Positions 53,448 through 63,222 of a DNA stretch of 64,000 nucleotides are shown piece after piece; position 1 is the stretch's first letter; every line of letters starts with the position of its first letter. Under the pieces are notes generated by a model, which saw nothing but the letters and a program-made list of their open reading frames with translations, was not told where the DNA came from and did not search any database. The stretch is from Onthophagus taurus (lineage: Eukaryota > Arthropoda > Insecta > Coleoptera > Scarabaeidae): positions 20,832,001-20,896,000 of the forward strand of contig NC_091973.1 in the NCBI RefSeq assembly GCF_036711975.1. The letters run 5' to 3'. The position numbers and the translations under genes were made by a program.

Positions 53448-54387
53448 GGTTAGACTACTATCAGGTTCTTCTTTGGTGAGTTCATAGAAAGTGTTTGCTC
53501 TTTTTTTATGAATCCGGTACTCCATAATAAGGGTTTGTCTATTCTTCAGGTCTTTTGTGTGATTTATTTGCTCCTTCAATCTCGTGCACTTGGAGCACAC
53601 ATCAGATGCAGGGGATGAGAAACCGATATTAAAATCATTTAAAAAGACGTTTCTGAACATATCATAGCTGACTCTATTTTCTGGATCACATCTTCTGTTA
53701 TACATTTTATGCAATTTTGCCATTGAAAGGTTTGCGGAAAGGTATAAACGTTTGGACTTTTTCCTATTATAGTGGCTTTCTTTACCTCGCAAGTTGCCGA
53801 TAAATTGTCGTACTTTTTCTTTTTTTGGTAGAGATTTCTGAGATACTCTATCACCTCCTCGTTTCTCCTTTGGCACACCTCCTTCCTCCAAAACATTTGC
53901 AACTGTTTGAAGTCTGTGTTTAGTTACGCCGAAAACAGCTGAGAAAAATTGTTTGCAAACCCTAACAGTTTTTTTATTAGACTTTAACATGTAAGCAACC
54001 GTTGCGTCTCTATGTCTCATTTCTTTATTCTGTCTGCGTCGTTTAACTGGCATAACAGACATGTAATGACACAGATATGTATCTTGGTGGACTTTGTCCA
54101 CATGACTATAAAATTATGTTCTTAAATTTTGAATATCCTTCATGCTTACCTTACAGCACTCGTATGTTTTACCATCATGATGGCAAGGACGTGTAAAGCT
54201 TTCTAATAAAGGACACGAATCTGAGTATCTGAAAAATGTAAAAATTGTTTACAAATCTTACTTTTAAGAAACAACTTAACCCTACTTTTAACTTTTTACG
54301 CAACTGTTTTTTGTTCATGCGTTTTTTTCTTTGCCTACTTCCATTATTACCTTCATTTACACTAATATTTTCTTCCTCCATAATCAC
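53448..54387 (-). pseudogene. N-terminal exons of the unnamed multi-exon transposon-like gene
   Basis: The first exon starts at 54387/54381 (MEEENISVNEGNN) and is strongly basic (RKKRMNKKQLRKKLK). A small exon at 54150-54228 encodes a Cys/His patch (SDSCPLLESFTRPCHH, then YECCK). Splice-like GTAAG and CAG/TAG signals surround it, but the phases do not resolve cleanly. The main exon from about 54110 reads YLCHYMSVMPVKRRRQN, KQFFSAVFGVTKHRLQTVAN, SHYNRKKSKRLYLSANL, FNIGFSSPASDVCSKCTRLK and TKEEPDSSL up to the gypsy site. It continues at 48682-49002. Confidence 0.6.
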
Positions 54388-54452
54388 AAGTCAGATTCAA
54401 ACAACAAAAACACTACTTTTGTTTGAAAAGCTTTACAAGAGTACAGAAATAC

Positions 54453-54816
54453 TGTCACCAAGTACGAATTGAGCGCCGTTCGATCTGCTTGGCCATTGGT
54501 CGTCAACCCTACCTACGGATCGGACGGTCGCCAACCAACCACAACGCCCGGTTGATAGGGTTTTACCCAAGGGCGCCTATTTAAGGCGGCCGGGTTTCCA
54601 TCAGCGGGTAATTCCAACCGAACTCCGAAGCGACAACAACAGCGGCAACGATAACAGCGACAACAAGCCAGCACTTCAACCGCCAATTCGAAGGCGACCC
54701 CTTTCGTCTTAAAAAAACCTTTGAGGGTTTTTTTTTGTACATATTTTGTAAATAAATTATTTCGTTTTATTCAACAACTGTTGTTTCTTCTTCGGCGCAA
54801 TCCATCCCCCGTAACA
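54453..54816 (+). repeat. 5' LTR of the G+C-rich gypsy element
   Basis: 364 bp with CTATTTAAGG as a possible TATA region, a CAACAACAG-rich stretch and an AATAAATTATT poly(A)-type signal near its end. Confidence 0.92.
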
Positions 54817-54842
54817 ATTGGCGCCCAACGTATGGCCCGATA

Positions 54843-57611
54843 ATGCCAAAAGGACCAACAACGAGAAGCCGTTCATTGTCGACACGGCCATATCCGACGA
54901 AGGAAGATTTGGCAAGCTCTTCAGAAGAAGAGGGGCCCACCCAACCGATTAAAGAAGAGAAGAAAGGAAAAGAATCCCAAACGCAGAAGATGGGGAAGAC
55001 CGCCGAAGAACCGAAACAAGACAGTGCGACCGTTCAGACACAGGTTTGTGCCCTGTCAAAGTTATTGGCCGAACATGTCTGCATCCCAAAAGCCGAGCTC
55101 CCGTGCTTCACCGGTGATTCCTTGGAGGATCCTGCAGAATTCATCAAGGTAATAAAGACATATTTCACTGACACCGGCATTCCATCAGCGGAACAAACAA
55201 AGAAAGCGACCAGTTTTCTTCGAGAAGATGCCGCTGTGTGGTGGAGTGCATTCGATGATTTGGAGATGTCCTTCGCGGAATTTCACCAAGCGCTGTTGGA
55301 AAGGTTCAACAGTCCGCAAATATTGGCACAAGTCAACGGCCAATATTTCAGCCGCCAACAGCAGACTGATGAATCGGTGCAGGCGTTTTTGAAACGCAAA
55401 CACCTGCAAGCCCGTCGTCTGCACCGAAAACCGGACGACGACATTGGAATGATGGTTGCCCTGCTGCTACCTCAGCTACAGCTGCACCTGTCCCCCACGC
55501 CGGCCAACATACACGAGTTGCGACACAAAGCAATTCGCACGGAGGCGCTTCTGAAGAAGTCGGGCCTCCTCAAACAACCCCCAACACCATCTCCAAAGGG
55601 TAAGAAGACTCCTGAAGGGGACAACGAGGACCCCAAGAAGAAGGTGCCCCGATGCTGGTACTGCCCCGGGTACCATTGGAACCGTGACTGTCCCCTACAA
55701 CGCAGCAGGACAACCCGGACGGCCGCAGTAATCTCCACATTGGAGGAACCTGGTTGCTCCAGCCGCTCGACTGTAATAATCGAGGTAGCAGGAAGGCGCA
55801 GCCTAGCTCTCCTGGATTCCGGCTCGACAAGCAACTTCGTCAGCTCAAGAGCCGTCGCGTCTTATAAACCGCTGGGAGACACCTACGCCACCCAAGCGGA
55901 CCCGAATGCCCAGCTGCCCATCCTCGGGAAGGCTGAAATCCAGTTCACCATCGGTGGACTCCAGTGCACCCAGCAGTTTTTGGTGGTTCCCCGACTCAGC
56001 ACCCCGTTTGTTTTTGGGGATCCCTGGTTCCGCGACCAAGGGGTGATCCTCGATTTCCAACGAGGCTGTTTTCACTTCGGGAAAGAGAAGAGGACCACGA
56101 TGTACTTCCGACGGGGCAGCCCCACTGCGCCACTGCCCGCTCTGGACGTCAGTACTATCCGTCACCAATTTCCGGACAAACACGAAGAGGCCTTTCTAAC
56201 GACGCTTCGTGCCTTCCCCGACGTGTTTACCGACTCCCATAAGAGTACCACAGGGGCAACTCAGCACAAACTGGTGCTCACCGAAGGAGCAAGGCCGTTT
56301 CGACTACCGCCATACCGCTGCTCCTATACCAAAAAGGAATTTATCGCCCGTGAAGTAGAGAAGATGTTGGCGGAAGCTGTCATTGAAGCCAGTCGTTCCC
56401 CGTATTCATCTCCGATCGTACTGGTGGAGAAGAAAGATGGGGCCAAGAGGTTTTGCGTCGACTACCGTCGATTAAACCAGCAAACGGTGGACGAGTCCTC
56501 AGCGTTGCCAATCATCCACGAGACGCTGCGGGACCTCAGCCAGGCTACCGTTTTTTCGAGCCTCGACCTGCGGTCCGGATATTGGCAAATCCCAATGGAG
56601 AAGGGGTCTCGACCCTTAACCGCCTTCACAACTCCCGACGGTGTCACCTACCAGTTTCGCGTCATGCCTTTCGGATTGAAGAATGCCCCGGCGACGTTCC
56701 AGAAGTTGATGACGCAAGAAGTGCTCCCTGGATACCTCCGGAAATTCGCCCTGGTGTACCTGGATGATGTCATCGTCTACAGCAACTCCTGGGAAGAACA
56801 CCTTAGACACTTACACCTGGTGTTTGAACGACTCCGGTTACACAACCTCCGGTTATCACCGGAAAAATGTCACTTGGGGGCAACAACCATCGACTACCTG
56901 GGTCACCGGATTACACCAGGAGGAGTGGAGCCCTTACCGAACTACGTCAACTCCCTCTGCGACGCATCGAGACCGTCCAACAAGAAGCAGCTGCGATCCT
57001 TCTTGGGACTGTGTAACTGGCTACGCGGGTTTATTCCACGCTGCGCCGAAGTGTTAACCCCGCTGACAGATCTCTTGCGGGGCCAGAAACAGTTTAAGTG
57101 GACAGCTGAAGCCGAGAACGCCTTTCTCGAGATTAAACAGCTACTGAGCCGCCCACTGCAACTTAGACGCCCGGACTTCACTCAACCTTTCGTGCTACAG
57201 ACCGATGCCAGCGGAAAGGGAATTGCCGCGGTCCTCTACCAAGAACCGGGAAGGAAGATCATCGCATTTGCCAGCGCCAAGTTGTCTCCCACTGAGCAGC
57301 GCTACCATGCTAACGAACAAGAATGCTTGGCAGTCGTCTGGGCGATGCGATTTTTCCGACCGTACCTGGAGGACAGAAGATTCACCCTGCGCACCGACAG
57401 TAGAGCATTGTTATGGCTTGACACCATGAAGGACCGGAACGCCAAGTTAACCCGGTGGGCGCTCCTTCTTCAGGAATATAAATTTGACGTACAACACGTC
57501 CCGGGGGAACAGAACGAGCTGACGTCGACCGGATGTTTCTTCCACCATCCGCCGAACAAGAACCAAAAAACGTCCGACCCCACATCGCATGTGTCGAATT
57601 CCCTGGGCTAG
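54843..57611 (+). CDS. Ty3/gypsy Gag-Pol: Gag, protease, RT, RNase H
   Basis: The frame has 922 residues. Gag (about 1-260) ends in one zinc knuckle, CWYCPGYHWNRDC, near 270. Protease LALLDSGSTSNFV is near 322. RT includes CVDYRRLNQQT, FSSLDLRSGYWQIPME, VMPFGLKNAPATFQ and the YLDDVIVYS box near 638. RNase H starts at LQTDASGKGIAAVL near 785 and reaches FDVQHVPGEQNEL. There the expected ADxLSR motif is lost by a frame change, and the frame ends 33 residues later. Integrase continues in the overlapping frame from 57533. Confidence 0.93.
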   Translation: MPKGPTTRSRSLSTRPYPTKEDLASSSEEEGPTQPIKEEKKGKESQTQKMGKTAEEPKQDSATVQTQVCALSKLLAEHVCIPKAELPCFTGDSLEDPAEFIKVIKTYFTDTGIPSAEQTKKATSFLREDAAVWWSAFDDLEMSFAEFHQALLERFNSPQILAQVNGQYFSRQQQTDESVQAFLKRKHLQARRLHRKPDDDIGMMVALLLPQLQLHLSPTPANIHELRHKAIRTEALLKKSGLLKQPPTPSPKGKKTPEGDNEDPKKKVPRCWYCPGYHWNRDCPLQRSRTTRTAAVISTLEEPGCSSRSTVIIEVAGRRSLALLDSGSTSNFVSSRAVASYKPLGDTYATQADPNAQLPILGKAEIQFTIGGLQCTQQFLVVPRLSTPFVFGDPWFRDQGVILDFQRGCFHFGKEKRTTMYFRRGSPTAPLPALDVSTIRHQFPDKHEEAFLTTLRAFPDVFTDSHKSTTGATQHKLVLTEGARPFRLPPYRCSYTKKEFIAREVEKMLAEAVIEASRSPYSSPIVLVEKKDGAKRFCVDYRRLNQQTVDESSALPIIHETLRDLSQATVFSSLDLRSGYWQIPMEKGSRPLTAFTTPDGVTYQFRVMPFGLKNAPATFQKLMTQEVLPGYLRKFALVYLDDVIVYSNSWEEHLRHLHLVFERLRLHNLRLSPEKCHLGATTIDYLGHRITPGGVEPLPNYVNSLCDASRPSNKKQLRSFLGLCNWLRGFIPRCAEVLTPLTDLLRGQKQFKWTAEAENAFLEIKQLLSRPLQLRRPDFTQPFVLQTDASGKGIAAVLYQEPGRKIIAFASAKLSPTEQRYHANEQECLAVVWAMRFFRPYLEDRRFTLRTDSRALLWLDTMKDRNAKLTRWALLLQEYKFDVQHVPGEQNELTSTGCFFHHPPNKNQKTSDPTSHVSNSLG

Positions 57612-58846
57612 CAGACGACTTAAAAGACAGTCAACGACGAAATCCCCACAGCCAAAACCTGATTCGTACCCTGGAAGGAATCAACGAGGCGGGTCCCGCA
57701 AACCCGGCGGAAGCTAGAGTCGCCGCCCAGTATTTAGTGCATGATGGGCTTTTGTGGAGACGACATCCCGATGGTAACCGATTGATCGTGCCACAGGACA
57801 TGCACGACCAGGTGTTGCACGCCTACCATGACGCGTCCACCGCAGGCCATCCCGGAGCTGAGGAAACCACGAGGGTCATCCTGAGGAAATACTGGTGGCT
57901 CGGCGTAGAGGAAGACGTGGCCAGACACGTCCGGGATTGCTGGGCCTGCTCATCGCTCAAGCGGGGACCCCTACAGGAACGGGCTCCATTACGACCACGA
58001 GCGCCCACACAACCATGGGAAGTTTTGGCAGTAGACCTCATGGGCCCATACGTGAAAACACGAGATAACAACAGGTTTGTGTTCGTTGTCACCGACCTGT
58101 TCAGTCGATGGGTGGAGGCGTTTCCGGCCGCTACCAGCAGCGCTCCGAAAATCATAAATATCCTGGAGAGTGAGGTGTTTCCCCGGTATGGTTATCCAAG
58201 GGCCATTTTATCCGACAACGGGCCTCAGTTTACCAGCGCCAACTGGGACTCCGCGCTGAGACGTTGGGGGTGCCACCACTGGACGACGCCGATATACCAC
58301 CCTCAGGCCAATCCTGCGGAGAGGAGGATTCAAGAAATAAAGAAATGCATACGGATCCAACTCCAGGGCATAAATCCAACGACCTGGGATCGACACATCA
58401 ATCGGGCTCTATTCAACGTTCGGTCACGGCGCAACGCGGCGACAAGAGAAACCCCCGCCGCCCTGCTGTTGGGATACGAGTTACCGCGACCTGGGGAATG
58501 GTTTCTTGAGGGCCCCCAAGATGGTCAACAGCCAGCGGCAGGACGGGCCGAGAGAAGAAGACGAGCGCACAGGAACGAGCACCGATACCGCCAGCGATAC
58601 GCTGGGGCTGTACCACCACCCAGGCGGTTCCTGCCAAGGCAGCTCGTAATGGAGCGGGCTCATGTAGCGACGCCGTTTGGTCCTCGTTGGATAGGACCCC
58701 ACATGGTTATAGAGGAGGCCGGACCTACAACGTACTGGATCCGCAGACACCAGACTGCAGAGCCCAGCAAAGTCCACACCAACGACCTACGTCTGGCTCC
58801 TCCACCACATCGACACCCACCTGCGCAGCCCGAACCAGCGCCTTGA
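57533..58846 (+). CDS. Ty3/gypsy integrase part of Pol (frame-shifted)
   Basis: The ATG at 57533 is probably incidental. The frame is the continuation of Pol, reading ADVDRMFLPPS before it. It holds the HHCC finger (HDASTAGHPGAEETTRVI...CWACSSLK), then the catalytic core AVDLMGPYVKT, LSDNGPQFTSANW and NPAERRIQEIKKC with D-D-E. A chromatin/RNA-binding-like basic region and GPRWIGPHMVIEEAGPTTYW follow. It ends just before the purine tract and 3' LTR. I see no convincing slippery site, so a one-base mutation is the simpler cause. Confidence 0.9.
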   Translation: MFLPPSAEQEPKNVRPHIACVEFPGLADDLKDSQRRNPHSQNLIRTLEGINEAGPANPAEARVAAQYLVHDGLLWRRHPDGNRLIVPQDMHDQVLHAYHDASTAGHPGAEETTRVILRKYWWLGVEEDVARHVRDCWACSSLKRGPLQERAPLRPRAPTQPWEVLAVDLMGPYVKTRDNNRFVFVVTDLFSRWVEAFPAATSSAPKIINILESEVFPRYGYPRAILSDNGPQFTSANWDSALRRWGCHHWTTPIYHPQANPAERRIQEIKKCIRIQLQGINPTTWDRHINRALFNVRSRRNAATRETPAALLLGYELPRPGEWFLEGPQDGQQPAAGRAERRRRAHRNEHRYRQRYAGAVPPPRRFLPRQLVMERAHVATPFGPRWIGPHMVIEEAGPTTYWIRRHQTAEPSKVHTNDLRLAPPPHRHPPAQPEPAP

Positions 58847-58855
58847 GGGAGGGGG

Positions 58856-59219
58856 TGTCACCAAGTACGAATTGAGCGCCGTTCGATCTGCTTGACCATT
58901 GGTCGTCAACCCTACCTACGGATCGGACGGTCGCCAACCAACCACAACGCCCGGTTGATAGGGTTTTACCCAAGGGCGCCTATTTAAGGTGGCCGGGTTT
59001 CCATCAGCGGGCAATTCCAACCGAACTCCGAAGCGACAACAACAGCGGCAACGATAACAGCGACAACAAGCCAGCACTTCAACCGCCAATTCGAAGGCGA
59101 CCCCTTTCGTCTTAAAAAAACCTTTGAGGGTTTTTTTTTGTACATATTTTGTAAATAAATTATTTCGTTTTATTCAACAACTGTTGTTTCTTCTTCGGCG
59201 CAATCCATCCCCCGTAACA
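58856..59219 (+). repeat. 3' LTR of the G+C-rich gypsy element
   Basis: 364 bp, about 99% identical to the 5' LTR (three differences seen), followed by ATAC. Confidence 0.92.
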
Positions 59220-59271
59220 ATACCTGTAACGAACTAAAATATGCAGCCAACTCGCACAAATTTGTAGATAT

Positions 59272-59470
59272 GGATATATCCGTTTTTGCTTACAATATCT
59301 GGATATAATCGGTTTTGCTCCAAATTGAAAACTTTACGTAACGATTTTAATGGGATATATCTCGTTTTGGCCGCAACTGAATACTTCTATCGATACATCT
59401 CACGCCCAACTCTCTAAAACCACAAAAACAAGAGTTTGTGTAAAAAGTGGATATATCCGGTTTTGCACAC
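59272..59470 (+). repeat. GGATATATCCGGTTTTGC motif array, four copies
   Basis: Copies lie at 59272-59289, 59301-59319, 59353-59370 and 59449-59470, each starting (G)GGATATA and ending TTTTG. The last copy and the following ACGAGCTCCTCATATAAT match the 44.8-kb region, but in inverted orientation relative to the window. Confidence 0.7.
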
Positions 59471-59479
59471 GAGCTCCTC

Positions 59480-59619
59480 ATATAATCTTCATCAGATTCT
59501 ACTTCGCTATCACACGAATCTACTTCATCGGCCCATTTTCTTAAAGTTTCTTCAAAATTCTTATCTCCGTATCGTACACTCTTTGAAGTTCCGGGAATTT
59601 CCTTCCTATTCATTTTCAC
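59480..59619 (-). pseudogene. piggyBac transposase N-terminal fragment
   Basis: MKMNRKEIPGTSKSVRYGDK and WADEVDSCDSEVESDEDYM form an acidic N-terminus of the PGBD kind. Beyond about 59480 the frame runs into the motif array and is no longer transposase. The probable element end is at 59884 beside TTAA. Confidence 0.5.
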
Positions 59620-59686
59620 AGCTAAATATGTATGTACAAAAATCTATAAATTAATAATTCAAACAATATTTCATAAATACAGACCT

Positions 59687-59884
59687 CCGGTAATTTTTAC
59701 CGGTAGAAATGTTTGGATTACGATATTTAAGTTATTTTTCACTAAACACGGTGCACACTTGAGCGTATATCTTTAAACTAACGGACAAAAAGGTACCTAT
59801 ATGCATATGCGCCTAGGTGGCGCGTTTACGCATAATCCAGTAACCTTGATACGCTCGTCGGTAAAATTTACCGGTCATCTGTAA
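59687..59884 (-). mobile_element. Probable piggyBac 5' end with palindromes
   Basis: CCGGTAATTTTTACCGG (about 59687-59703) and GGTAAAATTTACC (about 59865) are palindromic. The second is followed by GGTCATCTGTAA and TTAA (59885-59888). The arrangement of a palindrome just inside a TTAA matches the other piggyBac ends in this window. The region 59889-60309 shows no gene. Confidence 0.45.
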
Positions 59885-60309
59885 TTAAGGGTAAAATTTG
59901 TTTTGTGGCATCATATAAGGAGTTGTTCCACCAGGATCACTTTGTGTGTGACCCAAAATTATATTAATTATTTCAGCAGATTTTGGTCTTTTAGCCTTTT
60001 TCCACAACTTCGAACATTTAATATATCTGCTGTTATACAGACAAAAGCGCATCCTGACAAATCAAGTTTAATGTCTGTGATCATTTTTCGGTACATGTCA
60101 TCAATTTTCTTTACAGCAGCAAAACTTTTTATTTATAACTTTCACTTGCATACCCTCAAACATGTTTATGAACGTGGGGTGCAATATAATTGATATTGGG
60201 AACATAGTTTCTATATAAATACTGATTGGCTTAACCGCGAAAATGAAATCTGACTCTGAATTTTGCTAGATTTAATGTTTGACTTATTAAGTGAATATGG
60301 CTTTGAAGA

Positions 60310-60905
60310 TTAAGCAGATGAATCAGAAATATCACCGTAAGTAGTACCTTTTGACATACGTTCATTCTTTTTATCTTTTTTGTATTCCACATAACTTTCA
60401 TAACTTTTCACATGTTTAGATTTCATATGTTTGACGAAATTGGTCGTTATTTCTATTGATCTTTTAATTATCTTCTTATTTGAGTGAAAATGTACATGGT
60501 AGTTCACAGACTCCACATTTAGCAGCGTTTCTTGTAGATTGTTAAAATAATCCTGAATAGTTTTCCTGGTAACCCCAGCTCTTGCCTTCTTTATGTTAGC
60601 AGCCCATCTTTGACCCAGTTCGTTATTGTGTCGTTTTAAAAATATTTTCACCCAATCATCACCAGGTGTATTGTTGACAAAACGTGGCTCCAGAATCCTT
60701 CTGTTATTCAAATAGTTTTTAACAAGGATCTTCACATCTCGCTCACATAGAGGGAAGCTCCAATCAAAACACTTGAATGCTTTTGACAAATGCTTTCTCT
60801 TCTTCTGTACTGAAGATGGGCTTTCCTCCAGGTTTTAGGACATGTCTTCAGAGAAATTTATTGCTCAGGGTACCATAGATTACTTTAAATTCCTGTGAAG
60901 CTCCT
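60310..60905 (-). pseudogene. Pogo-type transposase N-terminus fused to a BED-finger fragment
   Basis: The minus strand reads KPGGKPIFSTEEEKAFVKSI (frame break), then KCFDWSFPLCERDVKILVKN, YLNNRRILEPRFVNNTPGDD, WVKIFLKRHNNELGQRWAAN and IKKARAGVTRKTIQDYFNNL. This is the HTH/CENPB-type DNA-binding half of pogo/Tigger-like transposases. After NYHVHF the sequence changes to ITTNFVKHMKSKHVKSYESY, which looks like the His pair of a hAT-type BED finger. The DDE domain is absent. Confidence 0.65.
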
Positions 60906-61323
60906 CTTATGTTTAACCTTCCATCGGATAAGGTTCCAGACAGTGTTAGCACCTGACCCCCACCATAAATTGAAGGTCGACCAAGAAATAAACGCTAGAG
61001 AGCCACATATCTGGAAATTTCATGTTTTGATCAATTAAGGTAATTGTTTTTTGATTTCCTTTGACATAACAAATCTTTAGCCGAGTGTTCCACTAGACTA
61101 CACGCTTGAAATAGTTTCCAAATTATTTGATTCACATTTTAATAATAAAATAGTTTCTCAAAATTATTCATTAATGACCATTAAATACAATTTAATGTTG
61201 TAACTGCTAAATTAAAAAAAAAATTTCTAAATACTATAATATATTAATATTGCTTTTTCATATCGTAACACTATTCTAAATTTATTAACTAACTTGTCTT
61301 GTTTCTGGTGCCAGTCTCTTCTT
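60906..61323. other. No gene recognised
   Basis: A+T-rich sequence between the pogo relic and the dispersed 300-bp repeat. Confidence 0.5.
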
Positions 61324-61624
61324 CTTACGCTATTTTTTAATCTCTTAAATGCACTTTATTTTGGGTCCATCATTTTAACTTGTAAGTTTTTTGTATTTTT
61401 AATTAATCAGTTTTATTCTAATTTTTAATTGTGTTTTAGATTATTCTGAAATAATTTTTTGTACCAAACCACGCTTTATCGTGACCTCCATTTTGAAGAT
61501 TTTGTCACTTTAACAACTCATTTTAATTTTTTGGCGGTTTATCAAGACTTTCTCTTCAAACGTTCCATATTTAAAATTTTCAATATTTCAAACTTTTCCG
61601 CTAGATTCGCCTTTAGACAGTAAG
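61324..61624. repeat. ~300-bp dispersed repeat, copy B
   Basis: Counterpart of 11447-11753 in the same orientation, with scattered substitutions and small indels. Its downstream edge overlaps the last codons of the piggyBac frame at 61588-61788. Confidence 0.8.
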
Positions 61625-61841
61625 TCGTTTTCTATAATGTCTTGTAAGTCAATTCCTCGCAGTTGATTTTCTCTAACTGTGCCGGTCCCCATTAGTTTTT
61701 TTTCAGACAGCTTCTCAATAAGTGGTATGTTCGTAAAAAAATTATCAAAGACTAGGTGAAACTCAAAATTAGGCCATTTCTTTTTCAAAACATCCGCATA
61801 TTCTGGTACAACGCAAGGGCCAACTCCAAGGTCACAGTATA

Positions 61842-62112
61842 TTAAAATTATTATATAAATCCATTTTCATCGATATTATTTAAGGTAAATTGAATAAATA
61901 TTACTTTCTATTTTACTGTTAATCGATGTATTAATTTAAATATTTCCTTTACATGTTTCGGCTTATTAGGCCATCATCAGAAGGTTTAACATTAATATGG
62001 TTGGGGAGGAATTGGAACTTTAATTTAACTTTACATTACTAATAACATCAAGGGAACGATGTTCATTTTATTGGGACGAGATTTGAGGTTATGGACGTAT
62101 CATGCAACGGTG
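61842..62112. mobile_element. 271-bp insertion with 9-bp target duplication
   Basis: CACAGTATA is found on both sides (61833-61841 and 62113-62121), and removing one copy plus the insert rejoins the transposase region. The insert carries TTTCGGCTTATTAGGCCATC followed by ATCAG, i.e. the inverse of a TGATGATGGCC...GAAAC signature like those at 11.8 and 45.2 kb. Confidence 0.75.
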
Positions 62113-63163
62113 CACAGTATACTTTGCTAATATTTATTTTTGAACCTTGATAGGGCTCAAACCAATAAACATACCCTTCCTTAGAGGCGCCAACCCAGAG
62201 TTTATAGCCATATCTTATTGGCTTGCCATAAATGAACTGCTTACAGGAGTGACGACCGAAATACGGAATCATGGTTTCATCTATTGAATGGTTTTTTGTA
62301 CGAATTCCTTTTCCATAAATTTTTTGTTCAAATGCTCGAAAAGAGGTGTAACCTTTGCAAATTTGTCTTGTTGATCTAGCGTGGAATTGTCAGCCAAATG
62401 AAAGTTTGATAAAATAAATTCAAACTTATCTCTACTGATACATTCTGTTACCATACTATTGTTAGCGTCTCTATCACGTTCCCAAAACATTCTTCGCCGT
62501 GGAGTAATTACGTATCCACTAATAATAAGAACTCCAAGAAAAGCTTTTATTTCGGATTCCAGAACTTCTTGAAAACGATTCTTTTCTTTAGCGTATCTAT
62601 TTGTTTCAGTTGTTATTAGGTTTATAAGATCTTTATCAAAAAAATCTAGGACCACTCAAGAGGTGTTTTGTTTTCAGAAGAAAAGTTTTCTTGCGATTCA
62701 TCACAAAAACTTGGAGGTAAATCATTTTTTATCCAATGATAAGTTTTCCTTTTTTTGTACATTTTTTTCTTGTTTTGAAATTTTCTGGCCAACTCTGATA
62801 ATGGGATATTATCATCAGTATCATACGAACTACTAACATGATCACCAAACAATTCTACAGTTGCTTGCAATTGAGAACCTGGTAAATTGTTTATTGACAT
62901 TTGATCTTCTTCCCCTGAATCTTCGTGAGTGAGATTACCACACGCATTTATTGGTTCTAACATGGTAATATTCTCAACACGTCCAACCATTTCTTCGTCT
63001 TCTTGTAATAAATGGTTCTTTCATATTCTTTGGTTGTTACAAGTTTAAGTGTTCGTTATAATAAAACTAATAACATTTTTCTAAAAAACTGTTTATTCTT
63101 TGATATGTTGTTATAGACTGCTCAATTCAACGTATCCAAAGTTATACATTCAGTTCGTTTCAT

Positions 63164-63222
63164 AACGGATATGCATCGTCGACAAGTATCTAATTGTTAC
63201 AATATGCTGATGCATATCCGTT
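63164..63222. repeat. 14-bp inverted repeat
   Basis: AACGGATATGCATC (63164-63177) and GATGCATATCCGTT (63209-63222) are exact inverted copies 31 bases apart, in the 5' non-coding part of the piggyBac relic. Confidence 0.7.

Larger units (their letters stand above)
54453..59219 (+). mobile_element. Second Ty3/gypsy LTR retrotransposon, G+C-richer
   Basis: The LTRs 54453-54816 and 58856-59219 (364 bp, TG...CA) differ at three places by eye (about 54518/58921 region G/A, and two C/T sites further in). ATAC flanks both ends (54449-54452 and 59220-59223). The primer-binding-like TGGCGCCCAACGT is at 54818, and the purine tract GAGGGAGGGGG is at 58845-58855. The coding part is clearly richer in G+C than all neighbours. 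The element sits just upstream of the unnamed gene's first exon. Confidence 0.95.

Noticed and set aside
55964..56810. Several 60-112 aa frames on both strands
   Set aside because: Shadows of the G+C-rich gypsy pol gene. High G+C makes long chance frames common.
57490..57540. Programmed -1 frameshift in gypsy Pol
   Set aside because: No X-XXY-YYZ slippery heptamer in the right phase was seen, and the position is atypical. A point indel is simpler.
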